Source: Artemisia argyi
Lineage: Eukaryota > Streptophyta > Magnoliopsida > Asterales > Asteraceae
Reading direction: 5' to 3'
NCBI GenBank assembly: GCA_030686995.1
Contig: CM060680.1
Location: 202,913,322-202,977,321 of the forward strand
Length of the DNA stretch: 64,000 nucleotides
In this document: positions 1 through 13,479 of the stretch, in pieces
Position numbering within the stretch: the stretch's first letter is position 1
Layout: each line of letters begins with the position of its first letter
The notes under the pieces: generated by a model
What the model saw: only the letters and a program-made list of their open reading frames with translations
Told to the model about the DNA's origin: nothing
The model's database searches: none
Made by a program: the position numbers and the translations under genes

Positions 1-929
1 ATGGAAATTATTAATGATAAAAGATTCCATATATTCATTGAGTGGGTCATCCAAACTAACCAAAGTTTGATATTCAAGTTCAAGCCGTTTAATTCGATAC
101 TAACTTTTTATTTTATTTATTTTTTATTTTTATGTATTGCCTGTGCAACTATTTGTTTCTAAAAGAAGCAAAAGACAGGAAATCCAAATTATTTATGTTA
201 AATGAATTAAAAGTAAATTGCAAACCATGATTTTGTCAAATTGTAGACACAGTTCTTACAACTTTGAAAACGCATGCATAATCCTTGTGAGAAACATTGA
301 GATGCAATTATCGATTTTGGGAGGTGTGATAAAAGCACACCAATATTTTCCACTAAAGACTACTTCTTATTTCTTATGCCCGGGGGATAAATGCACAGGG
401 ACGGAGCCACATTAGACTTGCGATGGGTCATGTTCCAACCATAAATAGCTTCTGATTGTATTATGCATATATAGAAATTGATAACAGTTTAGTCTGCACT
501 ATACGTTTGGCCCACCCGAGTTCTCAAAACAAATTGTGTCTTTGTTCTAAGCCTTTTTCTTATTAGAATTTTACTTACTCGTAAGTTTTGAACATCTTAG
601 TTATTTTTGAAGTCATCTTTAGTGTATATTTTGGCCGGCCCAGATTATAAATTTTGGCTCCTTCACTGTAAAGCACACCAATATTTCTTCACACGAAGTA
701 CTTGTGCACTTTTAAAGTTTTAGGAGCCATGTCTATAATTCGATTGAACCCTTAATACGTGAAATTTACATTAACAAAGTACACACAAATACAACCAAAA
801 TATTACACTTTTGTTTGTATTAAAAACCCAATATTCTACGTGACAAAACAAATGATTAAAAACTTATCTACATAAATGGCATCCTAAGAACTCTTATTTA
901 GTATTCATTTAACTTAATAACGACATCCT
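1..929. other. Intergenic AT-rich DNA, nothing recognised
   Basis: No convincing gene. The only ORF is 65 codons with no recognisable motif. The stretch is AT-rich and ends where the tandem duplication at 930 begins. Confidence 0.5.
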
Positions 930-3900
930 TAAGGGTTGTCATTAAGTAAATAAGTTTTATTACAACATTATCTATGAATACTTTTGGTTAGATGATAATT
1001 TCGAAACAGGTGGCAACAATTTAGGATATAGTGAATACACAATTGATACTTGATTGCGATTGGTTGAATTTCATTCTTACAAACAATTGTAATAAAATAA
1101 TGTCTCTTAACGACAACCCTTAGGGCTGTCGTTAGAAAAACCTTTAACTTAAACACTAAACATCTCGAGAAATCGATCAACCTATAATCATTTCCCTTTA
1201 TAATAACCATCTTTTATTAAACAAAACGCAAATATTTACATACATATATTGCACAAATAATAGTACATGACAAACATTTCAACTGAGACTTTAAACTCAA
1301 AACGTCTTGTTAGGTAAAGCACTTAAAATTACCGAGAAGCTAATAATATCAAATTTTTAAGCGTTGCGCAATTTCCCTAAAGATATGCAAATGTGCATAA
1401 GCATATGAGGTTAAGATCACGTCATAAATATAATGCATAGTAGAATCTGCGCATATATCCTTCCAAATTATATATGTATATATTTTTATGAAAACGTGAA
1501 TTAAGACAAGACATAATAGGATGGTACCTAACATGTGAAACCCCTATTACTTAAGTCACCACCAATACACCCTATTAAGTTACCACCATGACTAAACCAA
1601 ATAACACCCTGTTCGGTTATTATTGTGACTTAAACAAAAAAACTAATTAGAGTTTGCTTGTTTCCATATTTAAACAAATACGGAGTATTTGTGATAACTA
1701 AATGTTGAATGAGTGTTGCGAAAGGTTGACCAATGGATAAGTGAAAAAAATAAGGAAAATGACGTTATGGTAATACGACATTGAATGATGATATTTTGAA
1801 TGATGATATTTGTTACGTTATCAATACATATTACCTAACAAACAATCAATATCCTTAGTAAATATCAGTTTTTTGAAAACAAAACCTAACCATCCAGTTC
1901 AACCGAAGAAAACTGTAGAAAACCATATTCTACCAACAAAAACCAGAAACACAAAAAGCAAAACGATGTTATGCTAATGTGACATTGAATAATGATATTT
2001 TGCTAGGTTACCAATACATGTAACCTAACAAACAATCAATAGCCCAAGCAAAAACCAGTGTTTTGAAAATCATACCAGCATAAACCTAACATTCAACCAA
2101 CAAAAACCATAAAAATCCGTGTTCAACTTAAAAAAACAAAAAAATAATAATAATAAAAAAACCTAATCGATGTCTGCACATGTAACCTATCAAACAATTA
2201 ATAGCCCTAGAAAAACCTAGTTTTGAAAACTAAACTGAACTAAGGGTTGTCATTAAGTAAATAAGTTTTATTACAACACCATTTATGAATACTTTTGATT
2301 GGATGATAATTTCGAAACAGGTGGCGACAATTTAGGATATAGTGAATACACAATTGACACTTGATTGCGATTGGTTGAATTTCATTCTTACAAACAATTG
2401 TAATAAAATAACGTCTCTTAACGACAACCCTTAGGGTTGTCGTTAGAAAAACCTTTAACTTAAACACTAAACATCTCGAGAAATCGATCAACCTATAATC
2501 ATTTCCCTTTATAATAACCATCTTTTATTAAACAAAACGCAAATATTTACATACACATATTGCACAAATAATAGTACGTGACAAACATTTCAAGTGAGAC
2601 TTTAAAATCATAACGTCTTATTAGGTAAAGCACTTAAAACTACTGAGAAGCTAATAATATCAATCAATGTTGCAAAAATCGTGAATCGGTAGTCGGGCGG
2701 TCGACCACCCTGCAACCTGTAATCGGTCAAGGCAGTGATTAATCGGTTTGGCATTTCCTGCATGTTTTGGGAATTTCTAGAGAGCAAACTGAAGATCTTA
2801 ACTGATTTCAAGCCTTCTATGTTTATAAACCTCAATAAAGGGCTTCAATTCTGATTATGAGGCCCATTGTACGTTATAAGTGAAATAAACGATCCCCAAA
2901 TTAAGTAAAATGCCTAAATTTCTAATTTTTTTAAATTGACCGATTCGGACGATTTTTGACCGATTCGGCCGATTTTTGACCCATTTTTTCTGATTTTTTT
3001 GCCTAGGCCGATTTTTTCACCGATTTTCGAAAATCAACAAGGTGCATCACCGATTAGCGATTAATCGGCCGATTTTTGCAACATTGATATCAATTTTTTT
3101 AAGCGTTGCGCAATTTCCCTAAAGATATGCAAATGTGTATAAGCATACGAGGTTAAGACCACGTCATAAATATAATGCATAGTAGAATCTGCACATATCT
3201 CCTTCCAAACTATATATGTATATATTTTTATGAAAACGTGAATTAAGACAAGACATAATAGGATGGTACCTTATATGTGAAAGCCCTGTTACTTAAGTCA
3301 CCACAAATACACCCTATTAAGTTACCACCATGACTAAACCAAATAACACCCTGTTCGATTATTATTGTGACTTAAACAAAAAAACTAATTAGAGTTTGCT
3401 TGTTTCCATATTTAAACAAATACGGAGTATTTGTGATAACTAAATGTTGAATGAGTGTTGCGAAAGGTTGACCAATGGATAAGTGAAAAAAATAAGGAAA
3501 ATGATGTTATGGTAATACGACATTGAATGATGATATTTGTTACGTTATCAATACATATTACCTAACAAACAATCAATATCCTTAGTAAATATCTGTTTTT
3601 TGAAAACAAGATCTAGCCATCCAGTTTAACCGAAAAAAACTGTAGAAATCCAGATCCAACTAACAAAAACTAGAAACACAAAAAGGAAAACGATGTTATG
3701 CTAATGTGACATTGAATAATGATATTTTGCTAGGTTACCAATACATGTAACCTAACAAATAATCAATAGCCCAAGCAAAAACCAGTGTTTTGAAAATCAT
3801 ACCAACATAAACCGAATGATTCAACCAACAAAAACCATAAAAAGCCGTGTTCAACTTAAAAAAAAATACACTGGAAACAAAATAAAAAACCGAATCGATG

Positions 3901-3990
3901 TCTGCACATGTAACCTAACAAACAATTAATAGCCCTAGTAAAAACCAGTGTTTTGAAAACTAAACCGAACTAGCCAGTTCAACCGAAAAA
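930..3990. repeat. Tandem segmental duplication, two ~1.3-kb units
   Basis: Unit 1 (about 930-2235) and unit 2 (about 2240-3990) are direct, nearly identical copies. The shared start AGGGTTGTCATTAAG is at ~933 and ~2243. The shared internal block GAATGAGTGTTGCGAAAGG and the closing block around CCAGTGTTTTGAAAA appear in both. Unit 2 is longer mainly because of a 422-bp insertion at 2665-3086. Both units contain an internal inverted repeat around CGACAACCCTTAGG (~1111 and ~2423). Small ORFs of 80-93 codons on the minus strand in both copies share this sequence but show no domain. The unit could be an unclassified transposon duplicated in tandem. Confidence 0.8.
2665..3086. mobile_element. hAT-type non-autonomous element (MITE) with 8-bp TSD
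   Basis: The terminal inverted repeats are CAATGTTGCAAAAATCG and its reverse complement. They are flanked by the 8-bp direct repeat ATATCAAT (2657-2664 and 3087-3094). The paralogous unit 1 at ~1343-1358 lacks the insert and shows the near-identical empty site. An 8-bp TSD is typical of hAT elements. The body is full of GATTCGGCCGATTTT-like repeats and has no coding capacity. Confidence 0.85.
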
Positions 3991-4779
3991 AACTATAAAA
4001 AACCGAGTTAAAAAAAAAAAAAAAAAAAAAAAAAACCGATTCGATGTCTGGTTCATCTCTAAACAAACCAATGTTTTAAAACCCGATGTTTTTAATAATC
4101 TGATCGATCTACTAGTTTCTTCGTCAAAACCGACTACCACCCATTCAACAAATACACAGTTATTCAACCATCCAGATCAACCCAGGTTTTAAAACACAGG
4201 TAAAAACCAAACCCTTTTCCAAGTACAACACAAACACAAACACAAACACAAAGTCAAACCCTTTTTACTTTAACTCAAACCCCTTAAAAAAAGTCACCGC
4301 CAGTCAAATTTTTTTCACAAATAAATAAACAAAAAAACCATCGTCAACAACACATCAACACCTTTTTTCCCTCTCCTCCAAAAACACACACACACTAATA
4401 CACCTTCAACTGTGTGTATTTTCACACACACACAAACCCATAAACCTATAACCTACAGATTACCAACAACAAGATTAAGCATAATCTACATTCATTCCTT
4501 CAATCGCAGTTATTGAATTAAACACACACTAGAAGGTGAAATTACACACAGTTGGATTATTTTTTATAAAATTTGAATCTTTTTGGGTTAATTTGTGTAA
4601 ATTAGCGATCTTTTTTGTGAAGGGGTTTGTAAAGTTTGTTAATTGATGGTTTTTTTTGAAGGGGGATGTGATCTGTTGGTTAAAGATCGTTAATTCTGTT
4701 ATTTTGGTTGTTGATTTGTGATTGGTGATTAAGAAGTGTGGTTGTTGATTGGATTTTTTTGGTGTTGTTGTTTGTAGGG
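3991..4779 (+). promoter_or_regulatory. Probable promoter and 5' UTR of the SIN3-like gene
   Basis: This is the gap between the duplication and the SIN3-like start codon. It contains an A-run (~4010-4034), CA-rich and CT-rich stretches (for example CCCTCTCCTCC near 4370), then a T/G-rich stretch ending in TTTGTAG just before the ATG. That layout fits a transcribed leader with a 5' UTR intron whose acceptor lies at 4777, two bases before the ATG. No certain TATA box was picked out. Confidence 0.4.
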
Positions 4780-7700
4780 ATGAAGAGGTTTAGAGATGGA
4801 GATGGAGATGATGGAGATGGTGATGGTGATGGTTCGGGTGGCGGTTTTCGGCATTCGTAAGTTTCGAGTTTCGGATTTTTATTTTATGAATGTGTCGAGT
4901 TTTGATTATAATTTAGTTTATGAAGTTTATTTGGTTGTTTAAAATTTTGGTAATGTAGAGTTTTCGTGTAGTTGTGATCGAGTGATTTGATGAGTTAGAT
5001 TGAAACGAAAGATTGGATTTTTATAGAAAGTTTGTTTTTTGATGAATTGATGATATAAGGTTTAGGGGGTGTTTTGATTAGCTTGTTTAGCCGGCTTGTG
5101 GGCTTATTTGATTTTTGAAAAGCCGATAAGCTAGCTTTTTGAAGCTTATGAGGTTGAGGAGCTTATTGACTTAAACAGTCAATAAGTGAATAGCTGATAA
5201 GGTCATAAGCTCTGAAAAGTGAGCTTATTGGCTTTTTTAAAATCAAATAAGCCCATAAGCCGGCTAAATAAGCTAGTCCAAACACCCCCGTAGTATTGTA
5301 ATTGTTTATATATGTGAATGTTGAATGAATGGTTTAATTTATTGGTATTGTTTTTGCAATGTAGCTCTGTGAGACCCCGAACGAGTGGAGGGACAGCAAA
5401 TAAATTGACGACTGTGGATGCACTTACGTATCTTCAGCAAATTAGAGAAACGTTTCAGGACCAACAGGAAAAATATGCCGAGTTTCTTGAGGCAATGAAA
5501 GATTTCAAGGCGCACAGGTTTGGCTAAACTTTTGTTTCATTCGATTTTCAAATTGGTAGTGTGTCGAAAGTTGTTATGATTAGCTATAACGGATATATCT
5601 CTTTTGTAGGGTTGATACTCCGATTATCATAGCAAGGGTGAAGAAACTATTCGAAGAGTACCCGGACTTGATTTTGGGTTTCAATACCTTTCTTCCAAAG
5701 GAATATGAAATCACCCTCGACGAGCCACAAGCTAAGAAGCCTGTGGAGTTTACTGAAGCTTATCAATTCGTAAACAAAATCAAGGTAATAAAATGATTAA
5801 AATCGCGAGATAATGTATAATAGTTTCACTTCGGGAATATTCTTCTAACATGCTTATATGCTTGCAGAGGAGATTTCAGGGTGACGAGCATTCGTACAGT
5901 TCATTTCTTAATATTTTGAGTATGTACAAAAATGACAACAAATCTGTTAGTGAGATCCACCAGGAGGTAAGCTATTTAAAACGTATATATTTTTTTATTT
6001 CACTTACTCGACTTGTATGTTTCCGTTTTAATTGTTTACCATCCTTTTTAGGTTGCTGCTCTTTTACATAACCAGCCCGACCTGCTCGAGGAGTTCGCCA
6101 ACTTTTTACCATCCGGACACCGTGTTAATTCCAGTAGGAATCACAATACGAGCTCTCCCATTATAAGACCTCGACATCCTGAAAAGGTAGTTTCTGACCT
6201 AATAGGCTAATCTTTAATACAGAATTTCATGCGTAAAATAATTTCCGTACATCATTTTTGCGTAAAGTCTCATAGAAAGTATAAATCTTCCTTTACTTGT
6301 GAACTAAAATAAAAATTCCATTGGCAGAAACGTGCCGTTAGTGTTGAAATGCCGCATCCTCGTCGAGAGGAAGGATTTAGTAGGCACGCAAAGAAAGAAA
6401 AAGTGAGAAGGGAAGACAGAGAACACCGTTCACAAGATAGAGGTTTTGATCATCATGGAGCGAACCATCTTACCCACAAACGTAAACCTGCTAGTGCATT
6501 TGAGGACTCTGGCCCTTCTCTAAAAAAACTTGAGGACTCTGTTGCCGAACTGTTTCACCAAGGTATTTCCTAATTCATAATCAGGCTGAAATTTTTAAGA
6601 AAAATCTGAATTTGTGTACCTCAATACGGCATTTAAATGGCACTGAGCTGTTTTAAATGAGTTGGTTTACTAATAATATGCTTCGCCTTTTGTCATTTAT
6701 TAACAAAGATTGTGTACCTCAATACGGTATTTAAATGGCACTGAGCTGTTTTAAATGAGTTGGTTTACTAATAATATGCTTCGCCTTTTGTCATTTATTA
6801 ACAAAGATTTTTGGCAGATATGCGTGATGAAGTGCTTTGTCTCCGTGAGAAGGTGAAGAAAAGATTACGTAACTCAGATAATTACCGGAAATTCTTGAGC
6901 TGCATTGTGCATTACAGCACAGAAAGTATCACTCGATCAAACCTGGAAAATCTGGTAACTAGAGTACACTTCGTATATTCTTTAAGAACCTCGTTTGTTT
7001 CTAATAATCAAATATTATATTTTTGTCAAATATATTTGTCATCCATTTTCCCTAATTCATTATTAAACTTTTGTCATGCTATATCCTGTTAGAGGGTGTT
7101 TGAATTAGCTTATTGTTTGGGCTTATGAATATGGGCTTATTTGAAATCGTAAAAGCTCATAAGCTCATATCTTTCAACTTACGAGCTTTTAAATTTGAGC
7201 TTATTGGCTTATTTAAGCTCATAAGCTCAACTTAATAAGCACATAAGGCGTGAAAAGTGGGCTTACAGCTTTTTCAAGATCAAATTAGTCCATTAATCTG
7301 AATGATAAGCTTAATCCAAATACCCCCTTAGCCAAAATGATGCGGAGTGTATGTGAAATCAGAAGTCGCATTAACATAATAACTTGTGACTACGGTACTA
7401 GTTTACATAACTGGAATGTTTTTTTGAAATTGTAATCTCAAATTTTTATTTTTTTTGGATTAGGTGAATGATATACTTGGAGCTTATCCAGATCTTATGG
7501 AAGAAGTCAATGGGTTCATTGATCGCAGTGAGAGCGCTGGTAAGCCTCAAAAAATAAATAAATTGTATTTTAATCTGCATCTCTGCCATTCTACTGTTGT
7601 TAAACAAAAACTAATCTTTTTCCAGGTTCTTGGAGTGGAAATTTACCCGAATCTGTAAAGGCAGATGATGAAGATCAAGATCGAGAGCGTGACGTTAGAA

Positions 7701-10700
7701 ACATATCTGTAATTAAGGATGAATATCAGGCGAAACCGATTCATGAACTTGACCTTTCTGATTGTGAACAATGTGGTCCAAGTTACCGGCGTTTACCAAA
7801 AGACGTACTGAATTCTTACATCTTGTACTTTAAATTAGCTATCTCATACATTATTTACTTAATGGTTTTTTATTTGACATTGGATTTTCTTGATACAGTA
7901 TCCAATTCCTAAAGTAAGCGGAAGAACAAAAATCGGGGCTAAGGTGTTGAATGATCACTGGGTATCTGTGACTTCTGGCAGTGAGGATTACTCTTTCAAA
8001 CACATGCGTAAAAACCAGTATGAAGAGAGCTTATTTCGATGTGAAGATGACAGGTATCACATTGCTTTAAGATCTGTATTATAAGAATATCTAGGGGAAA
8101 TGATGAAAAGAGCCATTTATATATGGTTTCTTGACAAATAGCGAAAAACTTTGTGTTTATACCAAAAATAGCCATGTCAAAGTTTTTTTCGGGGAAATAA
8201 TCTAAGTAGCTCTATTCTCTACATGATACCGAAATAATGCAATGTAAAAAGTCGAACTTCTAAGAAGTCAAAGTTTGCTGGAAAAAGTCATAATATGCAA
8301 AAAAATTAAGTCCAGAAAACTTATTCTGCAAAAAGAAAGGAGTAGTTCGAAGTCATCATTTTCAAAAATGGCTATTTGGTATAATATAAGCACAAAATTT
8401 TTGGGTATCATGTCAAAGCCTGTATATATATTTTGGCTATTTTGTCAAAACCATATACATTTTGACTATTTTGCTCATTCCACAATTATTAAATAAGGAC
8501 AGAAGTTTAACCGATTATTGTTTGTTGATGGGTGATATTATTGTATGTCAGGTATGAACTGGACATGTTAATAGGATCAGTAGAGGCAGCAGCCAACAGG
8601 GTTGAAGAGCTTTTAAAGAAAATTAATAATAAGTTTTTTAAGGAAGACAATGAGATTATCTTTGAAGAGCATTTGTCAGGTGAGAAATTGATCACGAGCG
8701 TTAATAATCTCACATAACGTCCTATTATTTTTACACTAACCTCTTTTGTGTTTTTACTCAGTTCTAAACTTGAGGTGCATTGAACGTCTATACGGAGATA
8801 ATGGGCTTGATGTGTTGGATATATTAAAGAAGAATGCATCTCTTGCTCTGCCAGTGATATTAACTCGTCTGAAGCAAAAGCAAGAGGAATGGGAAAGGTG
8901 TCGTTTTGATTTTAATAAGGTTTGGGCAGACATTTATGCGAAAAACCATCATAAGTCACTCGATCATCGAAGTTTCTATTTCAAACAGCAGGACTCAAAA
9001 AGCTTGAGTGCTAAAGGTAAATTGATATTATATCACTGATTGAACTTATTTTTATTTCGTACATACTTGTTCATGATATAGCTGGTTGTCAAAATTGAAT
9101 GCCATTTAGTGATGGTGTTTAACTTGCTCAATCCCTTGGAAATAGTTCTGCCATCCCATTTCAAACTTTTATCTGCACCCTAATACCCTATTCATATCAT
9201 TAATCATACAAATTGTTTCAGTAAATTGGTAATATGATGTGTATAAGCTGTTGAATTTTTATGAAAGTCGATCATGTTTTTCTGCTTATTACTTAGAGTA
9301 CCACTCGTAAATTGATTGTATTATTGTAATATGATAGTGTGATACAAATGTTTCCTGTAATTGACTGGGGTCATCTTGTCCTTAAATTTCCATTTGTATG
9401 ATAATTCATGTTATTTATGCTGCAGCGTTGTTGGCGGAGATCAAAAAAATCAGTGAAGAAAAGTCTAAAGAAGAAAACATTTATCATCATTTTGCTACCG
9501 GGAAAAGGAAAAACACTACACCACATCAAGAATTCGAGTATTGTGATTTAAACGTTCATGAAGACTTATACAAGCTCATAAGATATTACGTTCCACACAA
9601 TTCTACTTCTGAACAATTCGATCGAATCATGAAAATCTGGACTACTTTTGTTGAACCCATGTTTAATGTTCCACCTCGTCCTCAACTCGTGAATGGTGAT
9701 CATGAAGCTGTAAAAACTAGCAAAAAGGGAAATGAAAGTAATGGCTTTAAAGAAAACGGCTCTCACATAAAAAAGGTTGAAAGAGAAGAAGGTGAATTAT
9801 CTCCAAAGGGTGATTTTGAAGAAGATAATTTTACAGCGTCAAGGGCAAATGGAGCAGATGAGGAAGGTGAGGAAAGTGCACATAGGTCATCATGCGACAC
9901 TGTGAATCCTAGTGAGAATGGTGAGGGTTCAGGTAGCGAAACTGCTGACGTGGAGGATCAAACCCCTGAAGACCATGATGAGGTTCATGATAGGAAAACT
10001 GAGAGTGAAGGTGAAGAAGATGGAACACATATATCATTCTTAGAAACAGTGAAGCCGCTTACGAAATATGTCCCCGAAACATCAGATAATAACAAAACCG
10101 ACCCTCGAGTTTTCTATGGAAATGACACCTTCTATGTTTTTTTCCGACTCCATCATGTAAGTCTCATGTAGTTGCGATTTACTCCCTCTGTCTCAGTCAG
10201 TGTTACTATTTTTGCTCCAAAACATTGTCCACTTCTATAAACGGATTTGTAATTTACCAATCTTCCTATTTTACCTTTATCAGTAAAGCCTTGTATGTCA
10301 ATTTCTATCTTAATGCATTTAAGGGTAAAATCGGAAGTTTGATAAATAAAATCTGCATTTTTACATCTACACATCTTAAAGTCTTTTTATCGTTTGTCGA
10401 CTATAAATTTGGACTAAAGGAGTATGAAAGTATGATTATTACTTATTTTATCTCATTTCTTTAATAAACAGACGCTATACTCAAGACTGAAAGAGGCGAA
10501 GGAAAAGTCTGCTAATGGTAAATGGAAGGGTTCAAATGACACCACGCCTAATATTGATTCATATACAAGGTGGTTAATTTTCCTATTACAGTTTGTTTCT
10601 TCCTTTTAAATATCTCAAATAATCATTGTTTAATAAGTATACCGGTTTGGTGGTTTCAGATTCTTGGATCTGCTCTACAGTTTTCTCGGTGGTGTAATTG

Positions 10701-11116
10701 ATAGTACGAAGTATGAAGATGATTGTCGAACTATACTTGGCACTTGGTCTTTTCCTGTCTTCACATTAGACAAGCTGATCCACAAGCTTTCTAAACAGGT
10801 GAAATGCTCATTTACCAACATTTACATTTTTTTTGCTGGTGATTTACTTTTGTATCATTATGCTTGTGTTTAATTATTTGCTCAAATAAAAACATATTTT
10901 CCATGAAAAATGAGAGAAACAGAAAAGAGCTGCATTTCCACAAGAGTGATGGTTTCTGTAAAGGGTGGCAATCTGGATCAATTTATTTATGGATGGGCCG
11001 ATGTGGTTTTTTGTTTAATATCTAATGATTCAAAATGGGGTAAAAAAGAATAGCTTAAAATAAGCAGGGTCGAATTTTGACATGACACCTTACCTGCGTG
11101 ACCTGGCCATTTTGCC

Positions 11117-11164
<48 letters not shown>

Positions 11165-12300
11165 AATAGAGCAAGTATGATGGTAGGAAAAATTCATCAT
11201 ATGTGTTTACCGAATACTCTGATACGACTATGAATTTTCTGACCACAATATCTTCCACAGCTGCTAGCAATTGCTACGGATGAGGTCGAAAACAAGCTTA
11301 TCAAACTCCACGTATACGAACACATGAGAAAACCTGGGAGATTTGTGGACGAGCTCTATAATGCGAATGCCAGAGTGATTGTTAACAATGAAAATCTCTA
11401 TAGATTCAATCATGTGAGTATCACTATGTGCTTACTGTTCTTTTATTTACACTACATTCAGCAATATTAGTAATTAGTAATATTTAGGGTTAACGAGTTT
11501 GTGTCAATGCAGTCACTGATACCAGAAACAAATAGACAAACCCGGTTGACTATTCGGCTAATGGACTTGGGATCTGATGCTTCAGAAGCACCCGTCTTTT
11601 CAATTAACCCATGTTTTGTAGCTTATCCAAACATCCAACCTCTGCCCGTTATTCCTGGAAAAAAGAAGGCTGGGGTATTCTTGAAGAGGTAATTTCTGTA
11701 AAACCTCGTTCATGTAATATTGATTGGTCAAGAATCAAGATAAAGACGAAACATGCTCTAACTTTTTATCTTTGCAGAAATAAAAGAGAATATGTTTCTG
11801 AAGATGAAGACTTAGCAATGATGAAAGCCACAGAGGGACTTCAAATTTTGAACAGGATGGAATGCAAGATGAATTGCAGTACATATAAGGTAATTATAGT
11901 GGTTTTTTAATTTAACATTATTAGACGCATGATGAACCATTGGGTAATTTGTAAATATCGCCATTGCACTACAAAAACTTTGAATTTCGTCGATTTACGT
12001 CATGTTTCTTCCTTTTTTTTTACCTGTTGTAAAGAGGATCACCAGTTAAATACCTCAGTTTTCAACATTGTTTGGCTTTCTGAATAATGCTATTCTATAA
12101 GTTTGTAACTTTTTTTTTACTATTATATGTGGCAGATAGCGTATGTATTAGGTACAGAAGACTCTATGGTGCGTAAAGGCCGAAAAAAGATAATTCGTAG
12201 TATATCATCAAATGAACTTGCCAGCCTTTCAAATGGTTATTCGCACCAAGTACAGAAGTTCCATAAATTGCTGCAGTCTAGGATTCCGGAATCAATGTAA
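4780..12300 (+). CDS. SIN3-like (SNL) paired amphipathic helix corepressor, 19 exons
   Basis: This encodes a nuclear scaffold that bridges DNA-bound repressors to histone deacetylases. Exons read by GT-AG sites: 4780-4856, 5365-5517, 5610-5784, 5868-5966, 6052-6186, 6328-6562, 6818-6954, 7464-7539, 7626-7804, 7899-8053, 8552-8679, 8762-9016, 9426-10156, 10472-10569, 10660-10798, 11261-11413, 11513-11688, 11778-11889, 12136-12300. They sum to 3378 nt, about 1125 aa, in frame throughout. The N-terminus is Gly/Asp-rich ([11 protein letters not shown]). PAH1 lies near aa 37-105 ([16 protein letters not shown]), PAH2 near 120-190 and a PAH3-like region near 291-360. The HDAC-interacting segment near 400-515 has [16 protein letters not shown]. 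An acidic linker with EREEGELSP (~aa 720) precedes the conserved C-terminal region. It is somewhat shorter than many plant SNL proteins (~1200-1400 aa, from memory). No break was seen, so it is probably functional. Confidence 0.93.
5065..5290. mobile_element. Foldback MITE in SIN3-like intron 1
   Basis: The ends are inverted: AGGGGGTGTTTTGATTAGCT on the left and AGCTAGTCCAAACACCCCC on the right. The body is full of GCTTAT/ATAAGC motifs (AAGCCGATAAGCTAGC), so it could fold into a long hairpin. The superfamily is uncertain (hAT-like is possible). Confidence 0.7.
6613..6808 (+). repeat. 98-bp perfect-like tandem duplication in intron 6
   Basis: Two adjacent copies (6613-6710 and 6711-6808) start with TGTGTACCTCAATACGG. 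They differ at about one position, so the duplication is recent. It ends just upstream of the exon 7 acceptor, which stays intact. Confidence 0.9.
7091..7329. mobile_element. Second foldback MITE, in SIN3-like intron 7
   Basis: The ends AGAGGGTGTTTGAATTAGCT and ATAAGCTTAATCCAAATACC are inverted and match the family of the element in intron 1. The body has the same GGGCTTAT and CATAAGCTCA motifs. Confidence 0.65.
10182..10422. mobile_element. Stowaway-like MITE in intron 13
   Basis: It begins TA-CTCCCTCTGTCTCAGTC and ends ACTAAAGGAG-TA. These are degenerate versions of the Stowaway terminal repeat CTCCCTCCGTCCC with the TA target duplication. At 241 bp it lies directly downstream of the exon 13 donor. 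Confidence 0.6.
11119..11162 (+). repeat. T(44) homopolymer in intron 15
   Basis: An uninterrupted T tract lies about 100 bp upstream of the exon 16 acceptor. On the minus strand it is an A tract, which could be the tail of a retroposed sequence, but no upstream body was recognised. Confidence 0.85.
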
Positions 12301-13479
12301 AACTATAAACTCGGTAAGAATCCATTTTAGTTTATTTGAAAATCAACATTGTTGATTAAAGTTAAAACACGTCTTAGATTACTTATCAGATCTAAATATT
12401 CTATGTAGGTGCAAGGTGGCGTGACATTCATCATTTTCACACCAGATCAAATAGTCAAATTAAGACTTAATAAGAGACGTCTTTAACATGTGTCATAAAG
12501 TCTCAGCGTTTCAACGTCTAGATTATACTGTAATGTTTTCTTTTTGTTAATCTTGTGTATTAAAGTTACTATAAATAGAAAAAAACAAAATTTATTGCTA
12601 GTCGGTAGCCATTCGCCATCTTTTGATGTTCATTTCAGTAGTTATGTTCTTCCATAATCTTTTTTTCTTAGTTCGTATACGCTCATTAAGTTGCAATGGT
12701 CTGCAACAAAATTTTGGTGGGTAAGATTCTGAGTAAATCAAATTCCAGTGGGTAAGATTCTAGGATAATTACCTTATCTAGAGTAGATCAATTCTTCACA
12801 ACAAAAATAAATATGTAATGCAATTTGAATATGAAAAAATGTTAAAAATATGTGTCATATATAATGAAATGCTTTTGCATCCCAAAGATGGGAAGTGGGA
12901 ACAATCACATTTTTGGGGGACATGTTCCAAACTATGAAAGTGCAGATTAAGGGACGAATATGCAGCCATAATTCGAACTCAAATCATATTTAGGTATTCT
13001 TAGTACTTTTGGTTGTGGACAAAATCAACCAAGCCTAACCGGTCACGACATGTTGATATTGATTGAGTTGGAGGGACACAGTGGCGGATCCATCTAGGAT
13101 TTATAAGTGTGTGATGGCACAATTTGCTCACTTTGCTTCTTCGGATAGATTTATATTTTGTTGCTTGTTAGTAGAGTTAAATATGCAATTTTCCAAATTC
13201 CAATCAGAAATAGCACAAGAAATAAAAGCAAAATCTAAACCGTAATAATAGGAAAAAGATTCTCTAAAGTTTGGTTTGAACATGATATGTCATGTTCTAT
13301 GTATTGTGAGAAGTGAAAAAAAAAAGTGGGTCTTCAATTTTGATTAAAAGAAAAACATGTATCTATTTAACTTGCTTATGATTGGTCAACATGACCTATC
13401 ATGTTCAAGTGAACTTTAGATGATTCTAATCCGTAATAATACTAGGTAATCTTTACGGCCGTCCTAACGGACGGCCCAT
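12301..13479. other. 3' UTR and intergenic DNA
   Basis: The first ~300 bases probably hold the SIN3-like 3' UTR. TTGTGTATTAAAG and ATAAATAG near 12550-12580 are possible poly(A) signals. The rest is AT-rich with no recognised gene. GTGGCGGATCCATCTAGG near 13081 looks like a retrotransposon-derived scrap, without further support. Confidence 0.4.

Noticed and set aside
968..2521. Paired 80-93-codon minus-strand ORFs
   Set aside because: They look conserved only because the DNA is tandemly duplicated. No domain or leader was recognised.
8507..8839. 110-codon minus-strand ORF
   Set aside because: Antisense to SIN3-like exons 11 and 12.
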